NCBI GenBank assembly: GCA_027382625.1
Contig: JAJKFJ010022214.1
Coordinates: 1-64,000, forward strand
DNA length: 64,000 nucleotides
Source of the DNA: Tetmemena sp. SeJ-2015
Lineage: Eukaryota > Ciliophora > Spirotrichea > Sporadotrichida > Oxytrichidae
Reading direction: 5' to 3'
Below are positions 24,374 to 36,737 of the stretch, in pieces (positions within the stretch are counted from its first letter, which is position 1; the number at the start of each line of letters is the position of its first letter). Below the pieces are notes generated by a model. The model made no database searches, was not told the DNA's origin, and worked only from the letters and a program-made list of their open reading frames with translations. The translations under genes were made by a program, and so were the position numbers.

Positions 24374-25625
24374 AATACAGAGATAATTCTATCAGCAGAT
24401 CAAAGAATCTATGAGGCTCGGTAAGATTAATGCAACAGTTTACTTAAAATTAGAGTGCCTTAATTAGTTTAACAAATTTTAAATAAATTTTATATTTATT
24501 TTATTATTCCAATTTATTTAAAATTTATATTTGATCTTAAATTGTCGATAATCTATAAAATACTATAATTAATTGATGTTTTTCTATCTCTTGATATTAA
24601 TTTTTTAGTTGCATAAATAATTGAATTAGAATTACTAAGATAAATTATGAGAAATTTAGTTGTTAAAATTAAAAATATAAAATGAATTAAAGAAAATAAC
24701 CTTTAATTTTTTTATTTGCAAAACTTTTCAAATAGGAAATTAACCTAAAAATTCTTAAATATAATTTTGTATGAATTTATCAAAGATATTCTATAAATTA
24801 AAAAATATTATCAATATTTTTATTAAATAACTATATAATAGACATATTAAGTTCTTGAGATTTTTTTATCTTTAAAGTATTTTATAAAACTGCTATAATT
24901 AAAATAATTTAATAAATCTGAGTTATATTATTTTAATTTGGTTACGAAGTTTAAATATTTAAAATATCTAAATGAATTATAATAGTTTCTTATTAAATTA
25001 GAAAGTGAAAGTCAAGGCCCGGATGGGATAGAGAGATCAGCCAGCCGTTATTCTCTTCATCGGTTACGTGAATAATCCCCTGAAGGCGATCTAATTTAGT
25101 AATTCGAGGTAAATGCTGTAGTGTGTCATATAGGGGAGGGTTGCTAAGATTGTGAAGAACCCTGAAGCCGTGAGATAACTTAATTATGTCTCAAGTCGCC
25201 ACCTGCTGGCCCTAGATTAGTGACTCCTAGTGAAGGAGTTATGGGACTCTGGAGCAATGCTGAGGTAGAAATCCTCAAGTTAAACTGGTGGGATATGAGC
25301 AAGATACGTATTTCAACAAGCAGCAGGTCTTTATGTGATGCCTGACCACTGTTGTATGCACCATGTTACTTAATGAAGGTATTTTAACTCCGATGGATTA
25401 ATTTGGTAAGCTAGATGTGATTTTTTATCATATCATGACTGACATCGCTTGAAATACATTTTCTCCCATGTATGGCTGCAGATTGAGATGTAATGAGAGA
25501 GGACCGGGCTTCAGAATTAGATTACCTTTGGCGATTATTTTCTGCCCTTAGGGTTTACTCCTTACTCCCATAATTCTTTAATTAGTATTAGTTTCTTTGC
25601 AAAAATAATTATAATTAATTTAATT
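24374..25625. other. Intergenic with GC-richer island (about 25010-25580)
   Basis: Some 600 bp of AT-rich spacer, then a 570-bp island of near-balanced base composition ending just before the next gene. No long frame, no clear terminal inverted repeats and no RNA family is recognised in the island. Confidence 0.45.
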
Positions 25626-26459
25626 ATGGTAATTTTGATAAAAGCAGAGTAATCTTTAATTTGCTATGAGTGCAAACTTCCTAGCAATAATAATCTTCAC
25701 TTTTACTTAAAATCTCAAAGCTCTAATTAACTAGAGTAGTTGTTTAAATCATAGACTAAAAGCACTTTTCGAGTTAGACTATATTGTGATAGATGCCTCT
25801 AAAATACTCTTACTCAAGATAATTAGTATTTTAAGCAGTTGATTAAGGACTATGATAACTAAATTTAGTTACTATAAAACTAAAAAACTGAGAGACAAAG
25901 AAGAATTTTTGAACTAACTCAAGAAAAAACTGAGATGGAAGAAAGTCTAGAATAAAAGAGTGAAGAGCTAAAGGAATATATGGATTTAGTGGGCAGTAAA
26001 TAATGCGAAGAAATTTTGAAACAAATTAATTTCAAGGAGATACAGTAACTGTTCATGTGCATGAATGAGCTCTCATTAGAAATTAAAGAGCAATACAAGG
26101 AAGGAGGAATCTAGTCAGAGATTGCAAAATTTGATAATTAGGAAGAGACTTGCAAAGTGATTGCCTCACATTTCAAAGATTCTTTAAAGAATATATTGAA
26201 CATTATCTTGTCTGATATCGAATAGAAGATTAATAGAGACATAGTGGTTAGTTAATCTAACGAGGGGAAGATCAAATAAATGCACATGAAATTCTTGAAA
26301 GAGTATCAAGAAGTAATTGATGATGGAATGGATGAAGCACACAAACAATTTAGCAATTACATTCTTCAGCAATACAACGAAAAGAAAATAAAAGGCAAGA
26401 AGAGCACCCTTGATAAAGTTCAATTTATCAAAGAAATGGCCATGAAATTGCTTAAATGA
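25626..26459 (+). CDS. Zinc-head coiled-coil family protein (intact)
   Basis: 277 aa, no internal TGA, stop at 26457-26459. Short-leader head: C13/C16, H25-F-Y27, LYCDRC at 52-57. Coiled coil about 62-125 (many E, K, Q). Core: QLFMCMNELSLEIKEQY. The tail matches the family (STLDKVQFIKEMAMKLLK). Closest relative is 31433. The GC-rich island lies directly upstream, so the usual leader motif is absent and its promoter may differ. Function unknown. Confidence 0.82.
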
Positions 26460-27299
26460 ATTATTCAATTTAAAAATTTAATTTAGTTAGAGATTATCTC
26501 CATCATTTAATTATAATATATCTAAATTCAAATATATTTAGGAGTTCGGATTGATGGCAGAATATTTAATTTATTGATCAATTAGTTTAAAATTCAATTC
26601 AAATTTGATTTCTATTTAGATCTAAGTGCACAATTTTATTATTTATATTAAAATAATTTTTAACTCTCTCTTCTTCTCTAACAAACTGATTCTCTTGATT
26701 TAATTTTCTTTCTATTTACTAATTTACAATGTTAATAAGAGAGCGAAGCTGGTCATTACTGTAAAATCTGACTACTCCCTAAACTTCATTTCATTATCTT
26801 TTCTCGAAGAGGTTTTTTTAAATATAAGAAATTTCTGTTTCATAAATTGATAACTAACTAATTATTAAATTATTAAATAAATTTAGTACTCTAGATTTAT
26901 GTTTAGTTTAATAAAAGAAAACTTACTATAGAATCTAAATATAACTCGAAAAATGATTGTCATTAAAAACTGCACTAAATTATAAAAATACTTCTGTATC
27001 AGTATGTTAGTTTCTAAATCTAAATAGTTAAGATATTTTATTTTTAATATAATAAGTAAAATTTAATCATATCTAAATTAAAAACAATAATTTAAAGAAA
27101 TGATTAAGTAACTTTAAATTAATTAAAATAAAATTCAAAATTATATATTAAATTTGGATACAATCATGAAATTAAAATAAAAAATAATTTATGCTTGAAC
27201 TTTATAGAGTAAATTTATTATTTCTGATTGCATCTTATCATAATAAGAATTCAAAATACTCTTTTTAAGAATGAATATTTAAAAATAATTAGTAATTAA
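26460..27299. other. Intergenic, AT-rich
   Basis: 840 bp of AT-rich DNA with no recognised gene or repeat. Confidence 0.5.
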
Positions 27300-28205
27300 A
27301 AGAATCAACACCAACATTGAAAGATATTAACAACTTCGTTTTAGATACGAATTTATATTGGCACAAGATTTATTTTTAAGGATTTGGAAGAATGTATATT
27401 ATAATAATTAAACACGCTTATTCAAGATGAGGTTTTATGTCAAAACTCTTAACTCTATTGAAAGAGTGTGTATTAGATGAGCAATTATAATAGAGATTTT
27501 AAAATAAATCGTTTTTTTAATACACTATTATTCTTGTAGAATTTCTATTGAATAATGAAGTAAACTAGATAATTATAGTTAATTTAATACATAATGTCTG
27601 CTTTCCTTGAAGATCAAATCAATCTTTAAGCAAAAATATTTTTTGGACAGAATTGGAATGGGAGCTAGACACAGAGATTCCTGCAACCACACCATCAAGA
27701 ACTGCACCAGCACTCAGTAAGCGACAGGAGCCAACCTCAATCTTAATGGCGGTGGAGATAGAGCTCAAAATTCCCTCGCCCATATCCAGCTCTAACCAAC
27801 GGCAAGTCCGAGAGACCTCACCCAAGTTCAGTAAGAGGGTTAAGAAATAGAGTGGTGGAACTGGTTTTGGTGGCTGATGGCTAGGTTGCTGGATTGGCTA
27901 GGTCGAGCTCCTCTGTTATCTTCGAGTAAGTCAAACATTTTTTATTAAATTTACGATAATTATCTAGTTTACTTCATTATTCAAAAGAAATTCTACAAGA
28001 ATAATTGTGTTTTTTTATTTTTTAAAAAAATTCTTTTAAATTCTATCGCATGCTCTTAGATTAGAGTGAGAAGAATCAATGTTTTGAAAAGGAAAAAAGT
28101 TCTTTTTTTGAAATAATCCAAATTGTATAGATGACTTTGTAATAGCTGAGGGAGTGAATTTAAATATAGATTGAGGATAATTTAATCAGCAGTTAAAAAG
28201 TGTCT
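27300..28205 (+). pseudogene. Family relic split by TIR element, sister of 23536
   Basis: 27300-27490 aligns to the C-terminal third of 23536 (FILKDLEEC-like stretch, LLKE-x-VLDEQL). Homology resumes at about 28075 (INVFEKEK, then MTL-QQLREG) and continues into the same 3' flank as 23536. The gap between is filled by a TIR element (27522-28010). No head or core remains. So a segment including gene and 3' flank was duplicated, decayed, and took an insertion. Confidence 0.6.
27522..28010. mobile_element. 489-bp TIR element with GC-rich cargo
   Basis: 55-bp terminal inverted repeats (27522-27576 and 27956-28010) match with about three mismatches. The outer end is ACAC and an inner shared block is AGTAAACTAGATAATTAT. 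T-rich flanks (TTTTTTA) may be the target duplication. The inside (about 27595-27930) is GC-richer. A + frame there reads about 75 codons of protein-like sequence (WTELEWELDTEIPATTPS...), and another frame from ATG 27595 is also TGA-free. No transposase. It looks like a non-autonomous element carrying a captured fragment of unknown origin. Confidence 0.65.
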
Positions 28206-28239
28206 ATATGGCTCATTAAACTAATGTAATATTACTAAT

Positions 28240-29660
28240 TTAAGCTTGATTTAGCGAAAATTTTTTTTAAATCTACTGCTGTTAATGTTCGTTATCTATT
28301 ATCGATCTGCTTTCCCCTTGTAGCTCTTCAATCTCCTGGCAGTTGAGAAAATGTCCATTGGGGCGATGGGCTCATTGGATAGCGTTTGCAAAATTAGGTG
28401 GACTTTATCCTGTGCGTTGACCCTCTATCTGCTCCCCCGATGGAGTTAACCGAACTTTAATGTGGCAGGTGCCAATTATTCATAAATGCAACCTCCAAAT
28501 TTAAATTGCCATCACAAATTGAGGATTCAGCCAAAGTGCACAGGATCATTGTTTCTCCCCTTGAGATGAGATTCCCAATGATACCCATATTGCTGGGGTT
28601 TTTAGATAATAAAATTAATAATTAGAGATTTTATTTAAAAATATATCAATAAAAACAACAATGTAAGCTGATTGACTTGGATTTGCTAAAATATAAACTA
28701 AAATTATTTGACTATAATAGAGGAAAAAAGTTTTTTTTAGAGAAGGAGTTCATAGTATCTGAGAAACAGAATGGTTTATAGGAATTATTAAAAGTTAGAC
28801 ATGGTTTTTCTTAATTATCGGACTTATAATTACACTTTTTAAAAAAAATTAATTTAATTTCGCAAATTAAAAAACCTCAAACCCGGGGAGGAGTTCGAAC
28901 ACCGTCCTCCATATAAATAGACTTCGCTCCGCTCAATGGTATTCCTACTATTGAGTCTGATTTATGATTGGAGGACGGTGTTCGAACCCTCCCCGGATTT
29001 GAGGTTTTTTAATTTGCACAATTAATTAATTTATTTTTAAAAAGTGTAATTTATAACGTCCGATAATTAAGAAAAACCATGTCTAACTTTTAATAATTCC
29101 TATAAACCATTCTGTTTCTCAGATACTATGAACTCCTTCTCTAAAAAAAACTTTTTTCCTCTATTATAGTTCAAATAATTTTAGTTTTTATATTCTTTAG
29201 CAAATCCAAAGTCAATCAGCTTCACATTGTTGTTTTTTTAGTATGATATAATTTTTAAATAAAGTATCTCTAAATTCAAATTAATTTTTATTATCTAAAC
29301 CCTAGCAATATGGGTATCATTGGGAATCTCATCTCAAGGGGAAAAACAATGATCCTGTGCACTTTGGCTGAATCCTCAATTTGTGATGGCAATTATATTA
29401 GGAGGTTGCATTTATGAATAATTGGCACCTGCCACATTAAAGTTCGGTTAACTCCATCGGGAGAGCAGATAGAGGGTCCGAAAGGATAAAGTCCACCTAA
29501 TTTTGCAAGCGCTATCCAATGAGCCCTAGACCCCCCCCAAAAACACTTTTCTCAACTGCCAGGAGATTGAAGAGCTACAAGGGGAAAGCAGATCGATAAT
29601 AGATAACGAACATTAACAGCAGTAGTTTTAAAAAAAAAATTTTCGCTAAATCAAGTTTAA
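28240..29660. repeat. 1.4-kb long inverted repeat (fold-back)
   Basis: Arms of about 690 bp each (28240 to about 28930, and about 28960 to 29660) are reverse complements with scattered differences. Outer ends share CTTGATTTAGCGAAAATTTT. Pairing continues into a short centre near 28945 with CTCAAT ... ATTGAG. Arms are GC-richer than the surroundings and contain a GTTCGAAC block near the centre. No long frame or transposase recognised. It could be a fold-back transposon, a hairpin small-RNA source, or an assembly inversion artefact. Confidence 0.75.
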
Positions 29661-31432
29661 AATTTTTAGTTATATAATTTTTATTTCAAAAAAATTTTTT
29701 TAAAAAATCCTTTTTTTTAAAATTTAAAAATTAATTATTTTTTTTTTAAAAAAATCATTTTATAAATGTATCCAATTAATTCAAAATTTAGTTTGAACTT
29801 AAGTTTTTTTAAAAATCAATTGTTTAATTTTTTCCCTTTAAATTTAAATTTTTTGAATTTAAACTTTAATTTTATTAAAATATTTGCAGTTTAAATGTGA
29901 TCTAAATTATTCAATCTAATAGAATAAATGAAATATGATAGTTAAAAAATAAAATAACTTATTGATTTTTAAAAAAAAATTTTATTTTTTCGGGTTAATT
30001 TTTACTTTGGTTTGGAAGGGAACTTTTACTGTAAAATTTTGGGGACTGTTTTTTTAAACTTTTTATAGAATTTTTTAGGGGGTTGGGAATAGTTACATTT
30101 TTTTTCAAAGGAGAAAGGGGGATAATTGGGGGAATTTTAAAAAATAAAGTACAAATACCCTTTTTTAAAAAAGTTTTAGGGAATTTTTGCTTTTCCCAAG
30201 GGGTTTCAGTATAAATTTTTTTCTTTTTAAAAAAGGGGAATTATTTTTTTTAATTTTTTTCAAAAAAAAACTGAAAAGTTTTTTTAAAAATTTTTAATAT
30301 AAAGTTTTAAAAAAATAAATTATTGAAAATTAATATTTCTTTAAAATTTTTTTTTTTCTTTTTTGTTATTTTAGTTATAACCCATTATTTAATTTTAAAA
30401 ACTTAATTTTTTATTTTAAAATATTCAAAAGTTAAAATTATTTTAAAATTTAAAATTTAAAGGAATTAATTTTTATTATTTGTAAATTTTTAAAAAAAAA
30501 TTCGGGGAAAAAATTCAAACCCCTTTTAAAAAAAGAAAAAAATTTTTAAAAATTTTTTTTTCCCTTAAATTTTTTTTTTTAAAAAGATAAAAAATTTAAT
30601 TTGGTTTTAAAAAATTAAAAGGGTCCTTTTTTCTTTTTAAAATATTTTTTAAAAAATTTAAAATTTTAAATTTTATTAAATTCAAGTTTTTTTTTTAAAA
30701 AAAATTTTTAAATTTTTAAATTTAAAAAATATATTTTAAATTGAAAATTTTTTTTATATATTGATAGGTTAAATTTATATTTTAAAATAACAAAAGTGTA
30801 CTTTTAAAAATTTTTCAAACAAATTTGGGGGGGAGGGGGGGGAAGAGGGGGGGAGGAAGGGGAAAAAGAGAAAGAAAAGAGGGGGAGGGGAGAGAGAGAA
30901 AGAGAAAGAAAGAAAAGAAAAGAGAGAGAGAGAGAGAGGAAAAGAGAGAATGGGGGTCTCATCTATTAAACCTTTTCTTGTCAATTTTTCTTTTTAAAAA
31001 TTTAAATTTTAAAATTGGGAAAAATGTTTGTAAAAATAATAAGATTTAATTTTTATAAACTGAAAGGGGGATTAATAATTAAAATGTAAAAAAAAACATT
31101 TATTTTTAATAAAAATAATTAAAAAAGAAGTAAAGTAAAAGAAATTTTAAATTAATATCAATTTTTTAAAAAAGGGCCTTTGACTAAAATTTGAAAATAG
31201 TTTTATCCCTTTAAATCACATTTTAATAAATTAAAATCCCTTAATTTAAATTAAAATTTTTTTTTTAAAAATTTTGTAATCTTAAATTTTGATCCTCATG
31301 GTAATTTTGAAATCTTTTTTCGTGATCATATGAAATATTTAGCATATTTTTTCCTATTTGAGCGTTTTTTCAAAATATTTTGATCTTAAAGTGGGTGGGG
31401 TGTGAACTTCCATCCCTCCTCCTAAAATTATT
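29661..31432. other. Low-complexity, homopolymer-rich stretch
   Basis: Dominated by runs of A, T and G, including a G/GA-rich block at 30825-30950. Open frames here (for example the GA-rich one from 30825) are simple-sequence artefacts. The texture differs sharply from all other intergenic DNA in the window, suggesting low-quality consensus or true low-complexity DNA. Confidence 0.55.
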
Positions 31433-32263
31433 ATGGTGATTTTGTTAAAACTATAGAAATCTTCAATTTGCTCTGAGTGCGGGCGATCTAGCTCTACCAA
31501 TCTTCACATTTACGAAGAAATGGAGAACTCCATGCATATATAGTAGCTCTTTGACTCTAATGCAAAACATAATATTCAAATGTGCCTTTATTGTGATGAA
31601 TGTCTCAGAAATGTTTTACCAAGAAGTAATTAATATTTGAATCAGTAGATTAAGGAGTTTGAAAGCAATAATTTGAAATTTAAAAATGAAGGAATCGAAC
31701 GACAAAAACTTATTTAACAGTTGAATAAAGATGTAGATATTCTGAAAGATAGCCTTGAATAAAAAAGTAAAGAGGTAAGAGAGTACCAGGATTTGGTTGG
31801 GAATAAGCAATGCAAATATCTTTTGTAACAAATTAATTTTTAAGAGATATAGGAACTGTTCATGTGCATGAAAGAGCTTTCATTAGAAATAAAGGAGTAA
31901 TACAGTGAAGAAATCTAGTCTGAGCTTTTTAAGTTCGATAATTCTGAAGAGAGCTGTGAAATAATTGTCTAGACTTTCAAAGATACTCTAAAGAATTTAT
32001 TATGCAATATTTTAAATGTAATTGAATAGAAGATTAGCAAAGACATAAAGGTCAATTAATAAAATGAAAGAAAGATTAAATAATTGCACACAAAGTTTTT
32101 AAAGAAATATGAAGAGGCAATTGATGATGGAATGAGCGAAGTTCACCAAAAATTTAGTAATTACTTACTTCAATAATACAACGAATAAAAAATCAAAGGG
32201 AAGAAGAGCTCTCTCGAGAAAGTTCAATTTATTAAAGAAATGACAAATAAGCTTCTTAATTGA
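31433..32263 (+). CDS. Zinc-head coiled-coil family protein (intact)
   Basis: 276 aa, no internal TGA, stop at 32261-32263. Head: C13/C16, H25-I-Y27, LYCDEC at 52-57, matching 25626 in spacing. Coiled coil about 65-125. Core: ELFMCMKELSLEIKEQY. The tail ends in FIKEMTNKLLN. The strong similarity to 25626 in head and stalk indicates a recent duplicate pair. It sits directly after the low-complexity stretch, yet its own sequence is clean. Function unknown. Confidence 0.82.
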
Positions 32264-33130
32264 ATAATTAAATATAAATTTTAATTTTATTAGAGATTAT
32301 CTGTTTAATTGTATTGTTAATATAAAATTTACTTGAGTTCAAATATTCTTAAGATTTAATTGGAAGGTTAAAATAACTAAAATACATTTATGGAGTGAAA
32401 TAATTTTTTTCATTTATTTGTAAGAATTGAAGCTCAAGAACATAAATCCTAAATTATTTAAAGAGTTTAAGAACTTTAAAAATCTCCTGTGGGCTTAGGA
32501 GGCGCGTACCAAACCTTGAAGTAGCAAATAGAAGTCGCACATTGCCTCCATTGAAATCTAGGAGACTCAAAAATACTAAAAAGCTGGCAAGTAAACTCTA
32601 GGATATCCTGCCTCTGACGCGAAATAATATTCAGATGGCATTTATTAGAATAATTCCAATATCACCATTGAAGACCTTAATCAATGCCAAACACTAACCT
32701 TTCGTAGCACCTGAGTTCACTTGACAATTTAACATTATCATAATCCTTGTGGGAATCAGGGATCCAACTTGAGGAGTAGTTTTCTTCTCGCACAGATTCG
32801 GGTCTCACCTTAACCCTCACTCCCTTTTATTAATCATATGCAAATATTTTTCATCGGCAGATTACTAAACTATATCTCCTCAAAGAGAATAAAATGCAAC
32901 GCGAAAGAGTCTCTGAATAATAACCTTCAAATTTTCATCCCCAATCAAATCGGCTTGTGCCAAATAAAAAATCCTATTTTAAAACTTTCAAATTTACTAA
33001 ATAACTCAATTTTAAATATCTCATTCCAAAAATAGGAACAATTGATTATTTTTTGAATATTTAAAAAGTATGAGGATATATATATTTGTATGTATGATTT
33101 ATTTATTATAATTATACTTTTTTAAATAGA
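32264..33130. other. Intergenic with GC-richer island and weak ORF
   Basis: A moderately GC-richer island spans about 32480-32830. A + frame runs TGA-free from about 32716 to 33055, with an ATG at 32838 (MQIFFIGRLLNY...). It is not recognised and could be a fragment of another gene or chance. The shared motif is at 33055-33063. Confidence 0.4.
33055..33063 (+). promoter_or_regulatory. Shared GAATATTTA upstream motif
   Basis: Lies 76 bp before the ATG at 33131. Confidence 0.45.
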
Positions 33131-33967
33131 ATGTTGTTCATTAACATTGAGAACCCTTTTCGCTAAATTAAATGCCAGATATGTAAATAATAGACAAACG
33201 ATAATGAAGAATAGCTTCATTGCTACAAGGATTTCAAATGGAATTCTAATGAAAAGTATTTCGAGAGACAATTAAACTAAAAGTACAGATTACTTCATAA
33301 CAGTGAGATTGAAATATATTGCAGCAAATGTCTCCATAAAACTTTGTTAGCACAGTTGTATTTCAAGGAAATTGCAGAATAGCAAAAATACAAAATAGAG
33401 AGACTCGAAGCTTAAAATATAGAATTCACAGAAAGGATCAAAATTTTGGAGAGAGATATTCAAATTAGAGACTAGAAGCTCAAATAATACGAAGAGCACC
33501 TTGCAATTTAAGACTTTGAAAATAGAGCCAGATCTATTGACTTTAAGGTTGTATCCTAACTCTTGTCTTGCATAAAATAAAGTTCTCTTATCTTTAAGAG
33601 TATTTATCAAGACGATATCTGTTTAAAGCTTGAACAAAATGCGATTACTGATCCAACATTTAAAGAGCTCAATTCCAAATTTAAGGATATTTTCCACTAT
33701 GTAATTCAAGAGAATTTAAAGCAAGCTCAAATGTTTATTTCCAAGGATTTGGATGATTGCAGATTATATGAATAAAGCATGATACATTAAGAAGATGAAT
33801 TCAATCACAAATTATTGAATATTTTTAAGGAGGATGTATTGGATGAAGAATTATTGAAAGATTACAGAGAACAGAGAAAGAATAAAATCAATATTTTTGA
33901 AAAGGAAAAAGTACTTGTTGATATCATTCAAATAAAACAAATGGTTTAGAAGTAGCTTATGGAATGA
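33131..33967 (+). CDS. Zinc-head coiled-coil family protein (intact)
   Basis: 278 aa, no internal TGA, stop at 33965-33967. Head: C15/C18, LHCY at 29-32, IYCSKC at 62-67. Coiled coil about 80-125. The core is a distinct variant (RSIDFKVVSQLLSCIKQSSLIFKSIY) shared with 23536 and the 27300 relic. The C-terminal helix is rich in Lys and Glu and ends in MVQKQLME. It preserves the GA repeat whose loss frameshifts 23536. Function unknown. Confidence 0.82.
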
Positions 33968-34713
33968 GAATTTTGAAGACGAAAAGTATTTGAAAATAAA
34001 GTAGGAGCACAGCTTTTATGGGAATGTAAATGAGTATATGTGGCGGCTAGGTTGGAGTAATGTGATAAATTAATTAATTAAAAAAATTTTAAATAAATTT
34101 TTCTTATAATTTAAAATAATATATAGTGCATAATAATTTAGAGGTTGATTTAAATTCTAGGTAAAATAAGCTCACATAAATTTATAGTATTAATCTTAAA
34201 CTTAATTTTTATAGTTTAAAAATTGGAAGCACATATATTTGAATTTAAGTTTAAAAAATAATTGAAAAAAATTTATATAAGTAGATCATTTAATAGAAAT
34301 TAAAATAAAGAATTAAATTATTACATTAATATAAATGATATGAACGAAGCATAATTTAGAGAATATATAAATATATCATAATAATTCTTGGAATTCTTTC
34401 TAGTTCATTAATTTAAATGTGGCTCAAATACGATTATATAATCATTGGAATTAATAATCAAGATTTTTTTTGAATGATTTGAGGCTCAATAGGGATTTAT
34501 TTTAAAAGAATCGATAAATAATTTCAATTTTACATTAAAATTTCATAATGACTGAGTGCGCAATTCATAATCACTTCTATCTTCTCTAATGATACTCTTT
34601 TAAAGTATTTCAAAAAGAGGTTAGTAAACCATTTCGCTTTTTATCTTATTTTGAAGGCACTAATTGAGTTGGGCCCTATTTCACATAAAATAACCCATGA
34701 TTTTTTTATTAAT

Positions 34714-35097
34714 ATGGTTTTTTTAGATAATATCATAGACAAGATGAAACTCCTCAACATGAAACTGATACTTAGAATAGAGCTGAGTTAATACGGAAAG
34801 TTAGCAAGAATTAACAAAATATTATAAGTAAGTCAATACTTTATTTCATAATAAGCTTAATATCAAAGGGAAAAAGTAAGTATAATTGATAAGAGTCAAT
34901 ATATCTGCAAAGAATTCAAATAAAAAACAAAATCTTAAACAAAGAAATTAAACTAAACGCCAAGACAAGCAAAATACTCTAAGTTAGAAATAATTAAATA
35001 AATAGATTTGTTTAAATATGATCACAATTACCTTATAGTATTTGAGCTGTAAATTAATTTTTATTAAAATACTGTTATATTAATTATAGAGTACTGA
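34714..35097 (+). CDS. Possible small ORF, unknown
   Basis: 127 codons from ATG (MVFLDNIIDKMKLLNM...) to TGA 35095-35097 with TAA/TAG as Gln. Basic in the middle, hydrophobic at the end. No homology recognised. TGA is rare in AT-rich DNA, so this length may be chance. Confidence 0.2.
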
Positions 35098-35353
35098 AGA
35101 GATAATTTTAGCAAATAAATTTAATTAAGAATTGACAAATTTTAAGTTAAATATAAACTTCTTTTATTTTTTACTTCAACAAGCTTTATCAAATTATAAG
35201 ATAAATATCGCAAACAAATTAAGTCAAAACAAAAATTTCATTGAAGATATTTATCGAAATATGTCTTTGGAATTGTTACTTATTAACTTATTAATTAAAG
35301 TCCCCAAAATTTTATTAGAATATATATAATATGTTTTCTTTTTCAAATAATGA
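35018..35353 (+). CDS. Possible small ORF, unknown
   Basis: 111 codons from ATG to TGA 35351-35353, overlapping the previous frame by 80 bases. Rich in Leu, Ile, Asn and Phe. Not recognised; weak support. Confidence 0.2.
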
Positions 35354-35838
35354 AGCACTTAAAATTATTTTCTACCTTCAAACTAAATCAATAAAAATAG
35401 GTTATAAATGTTTATTTCATGAAAATTTATTTTCATCTGTTCCTTCTTAATTTCACAGCGTTTAAAATAGGGCTTAAAATAATAAATATTATTCGTTTTG
35501 TATTTAAAAGTTCAGCTTATCACAAAATTGTTTCATATCCATGATAAAGTAACCACTTTTTAATAATATGAAATTAATCTTTCTTAGGTTATTCATTGGA
35601 GAAAGCGCTATCTCCAAATCTTTGAAGGAAATATTAATGTTAAGTTAAACGAAAGATATTTAAATAATTGTCTAAATAAGATTATTGGTAAAGTTTAAGT
35701 GGTTGAATTCTTTAAATATTTAAATAAAATTAATATTATCATAAAATTAATCTATTTAGAAAATAATTAGAATATGTTCTACTTCTTAGTAAGCCTTCTT
35801 TGATCTTTCAGATTTGAACTAATTAAAAATTCTGATTA

Positions 35839-36675
35839 TCACTCATAAAGTTGCTTTTATGTCATTTCACCCACTAACATTATTTTGCAAATGACTTTCT
35901 CTTTCAGATTTATCTTAAGATTATCAATTTAGTTTTGAGAGAAATTTTTGAATTATGAATCATCCAAGACCTTGTCCTCAAACAGATTTTTGTACTGGTG
36001 ACTTACTTCTTGATCGAATGCTCTCAATTTATTCTCATTTTCTCTGCATTACTTTAGATCCTTCATAATCATCTTCTCAGCCTCAGTTAAAACTTCTAAA
36101 ATGTACCCATGAAAGCCATTTCTGAGACTCTTGCTTATTTCTTTAAAAGAATTTTAGATATTGTCAAAAAGTTTTAATTTAGAGCATTCCTCTTCATTTT
36201 TATAAATGCCTTATATTTCACATGCGACTTCTTTTAGGCAAGTTACAAGTTGGATTAGATCTTTAATGTTCAAAGATCTAACTAAAGACACGCCATCTGA
36301 ATTTATAGTCAATTCCTAGAAATGGTTAATTTGCTAGTTTCTTGTTTGGATCTCTAGTTCCATCGCTTGAACTTTCTTGTTGAAACTTTAAATCTGAGAT
36401 CTTTGATTCTCGATAAGTTGATTGCTCTCTCTAATTATGCTTTATATGTAAGGCTGCGTTTTTATGAATTGCTAAAAGCATTAGCTGCAGTAAGCTTTAA
36501 CTTCTTTGTCTTTAAGTTCTGAGTAGTTTGTGTTTTCATATTGACTTTGGCATTTTTAATTTATGCCCCTTCATTAAGTAGAATAGAAATGGAAAAATTC
36601 AGTTTAATTGCACTGCTTGCAGGTATCGCATTTAACTACTCCTGACTCATTTCCTGTATTAATTTTTAAAACCAT
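35839..36675 (-). CDS. Minus-strand zinc-head coiled-coil family protein, one UGA
   Basis: 278 codons read leftward from ATG (36675-36673) to TGA (35841-35839). Head: C16/C19, H29-F-Y31, AYCSQC at 61-66. The coiled coil, the core (LIQLVTCLKEVACEIQGIY) and a Lys-rich tail ending in KQLYE are unbroken. One in-frame TGA lies at codon 35 (36573-36571), opposite Gln (TAA) or Lys in paralogs, and there are no indels. It is the only near-complete member on this strand, so the segment was inverted or inserted. It carries the shared upstream motif on its own strand at 36729-36737. Confidence 0.65.
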
Positions 36676-36728
36676 TTTAAATTTATTATATTATAATTTC
36701 TATAACTCACTCTCTTAAGTGTATTTTA

Positions 36729-36737
36729 TGAATATTT
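36729..36737 (-). promoter_or_regulatory. Shared upstream motif, minus strand
   Basis: Reads AAATATTCA on the minus strand, 54 bp before the start at 36675. The orientation follows the gene, which supports a functional link. Confidence 0.5.

Larger units (their letters stand above)
33968..35838. other. Intergenic, 1.87 kb, with weak ORFs
   Basis: AT-rich DNA between convergent family genes (33131 on +, 36675 on -). Two overlapping TGA-free frames are listed separately; nothing else is recognised. Confidence 0.5.

Noticed and set aside
28880..28995. tRNA gene from the GTTCGAAC box at the palindrome centre
   Set aside because: No A-box, anticodon arm or acceptor stem surrounds it; the box is part of the inverted repeat itself.
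29500..29550. C-run followed by A-run as a ciliate telomere repeat
   Set aside because: It is a single C-run and A-run inside the palindrome arm, with no tandem CCCCAAAA or CCCCAA units.
30775..31049. Overlapping open frames on both strands in a G/GA-rich run
   Set aside because: They are simple-sequence translations (Arg/Glu/Gly/Lys and Ser/Leu/Phe/Pro runs) with no domain features.
33347..33610. 87-codon minus-strand open frame
   Set aside because: It lies antisense within the intact 33131 gene and has no independent support. The same applies to antisense frames at 26184, 31616, 16858, 45801, 51645, 9429 and 2327.
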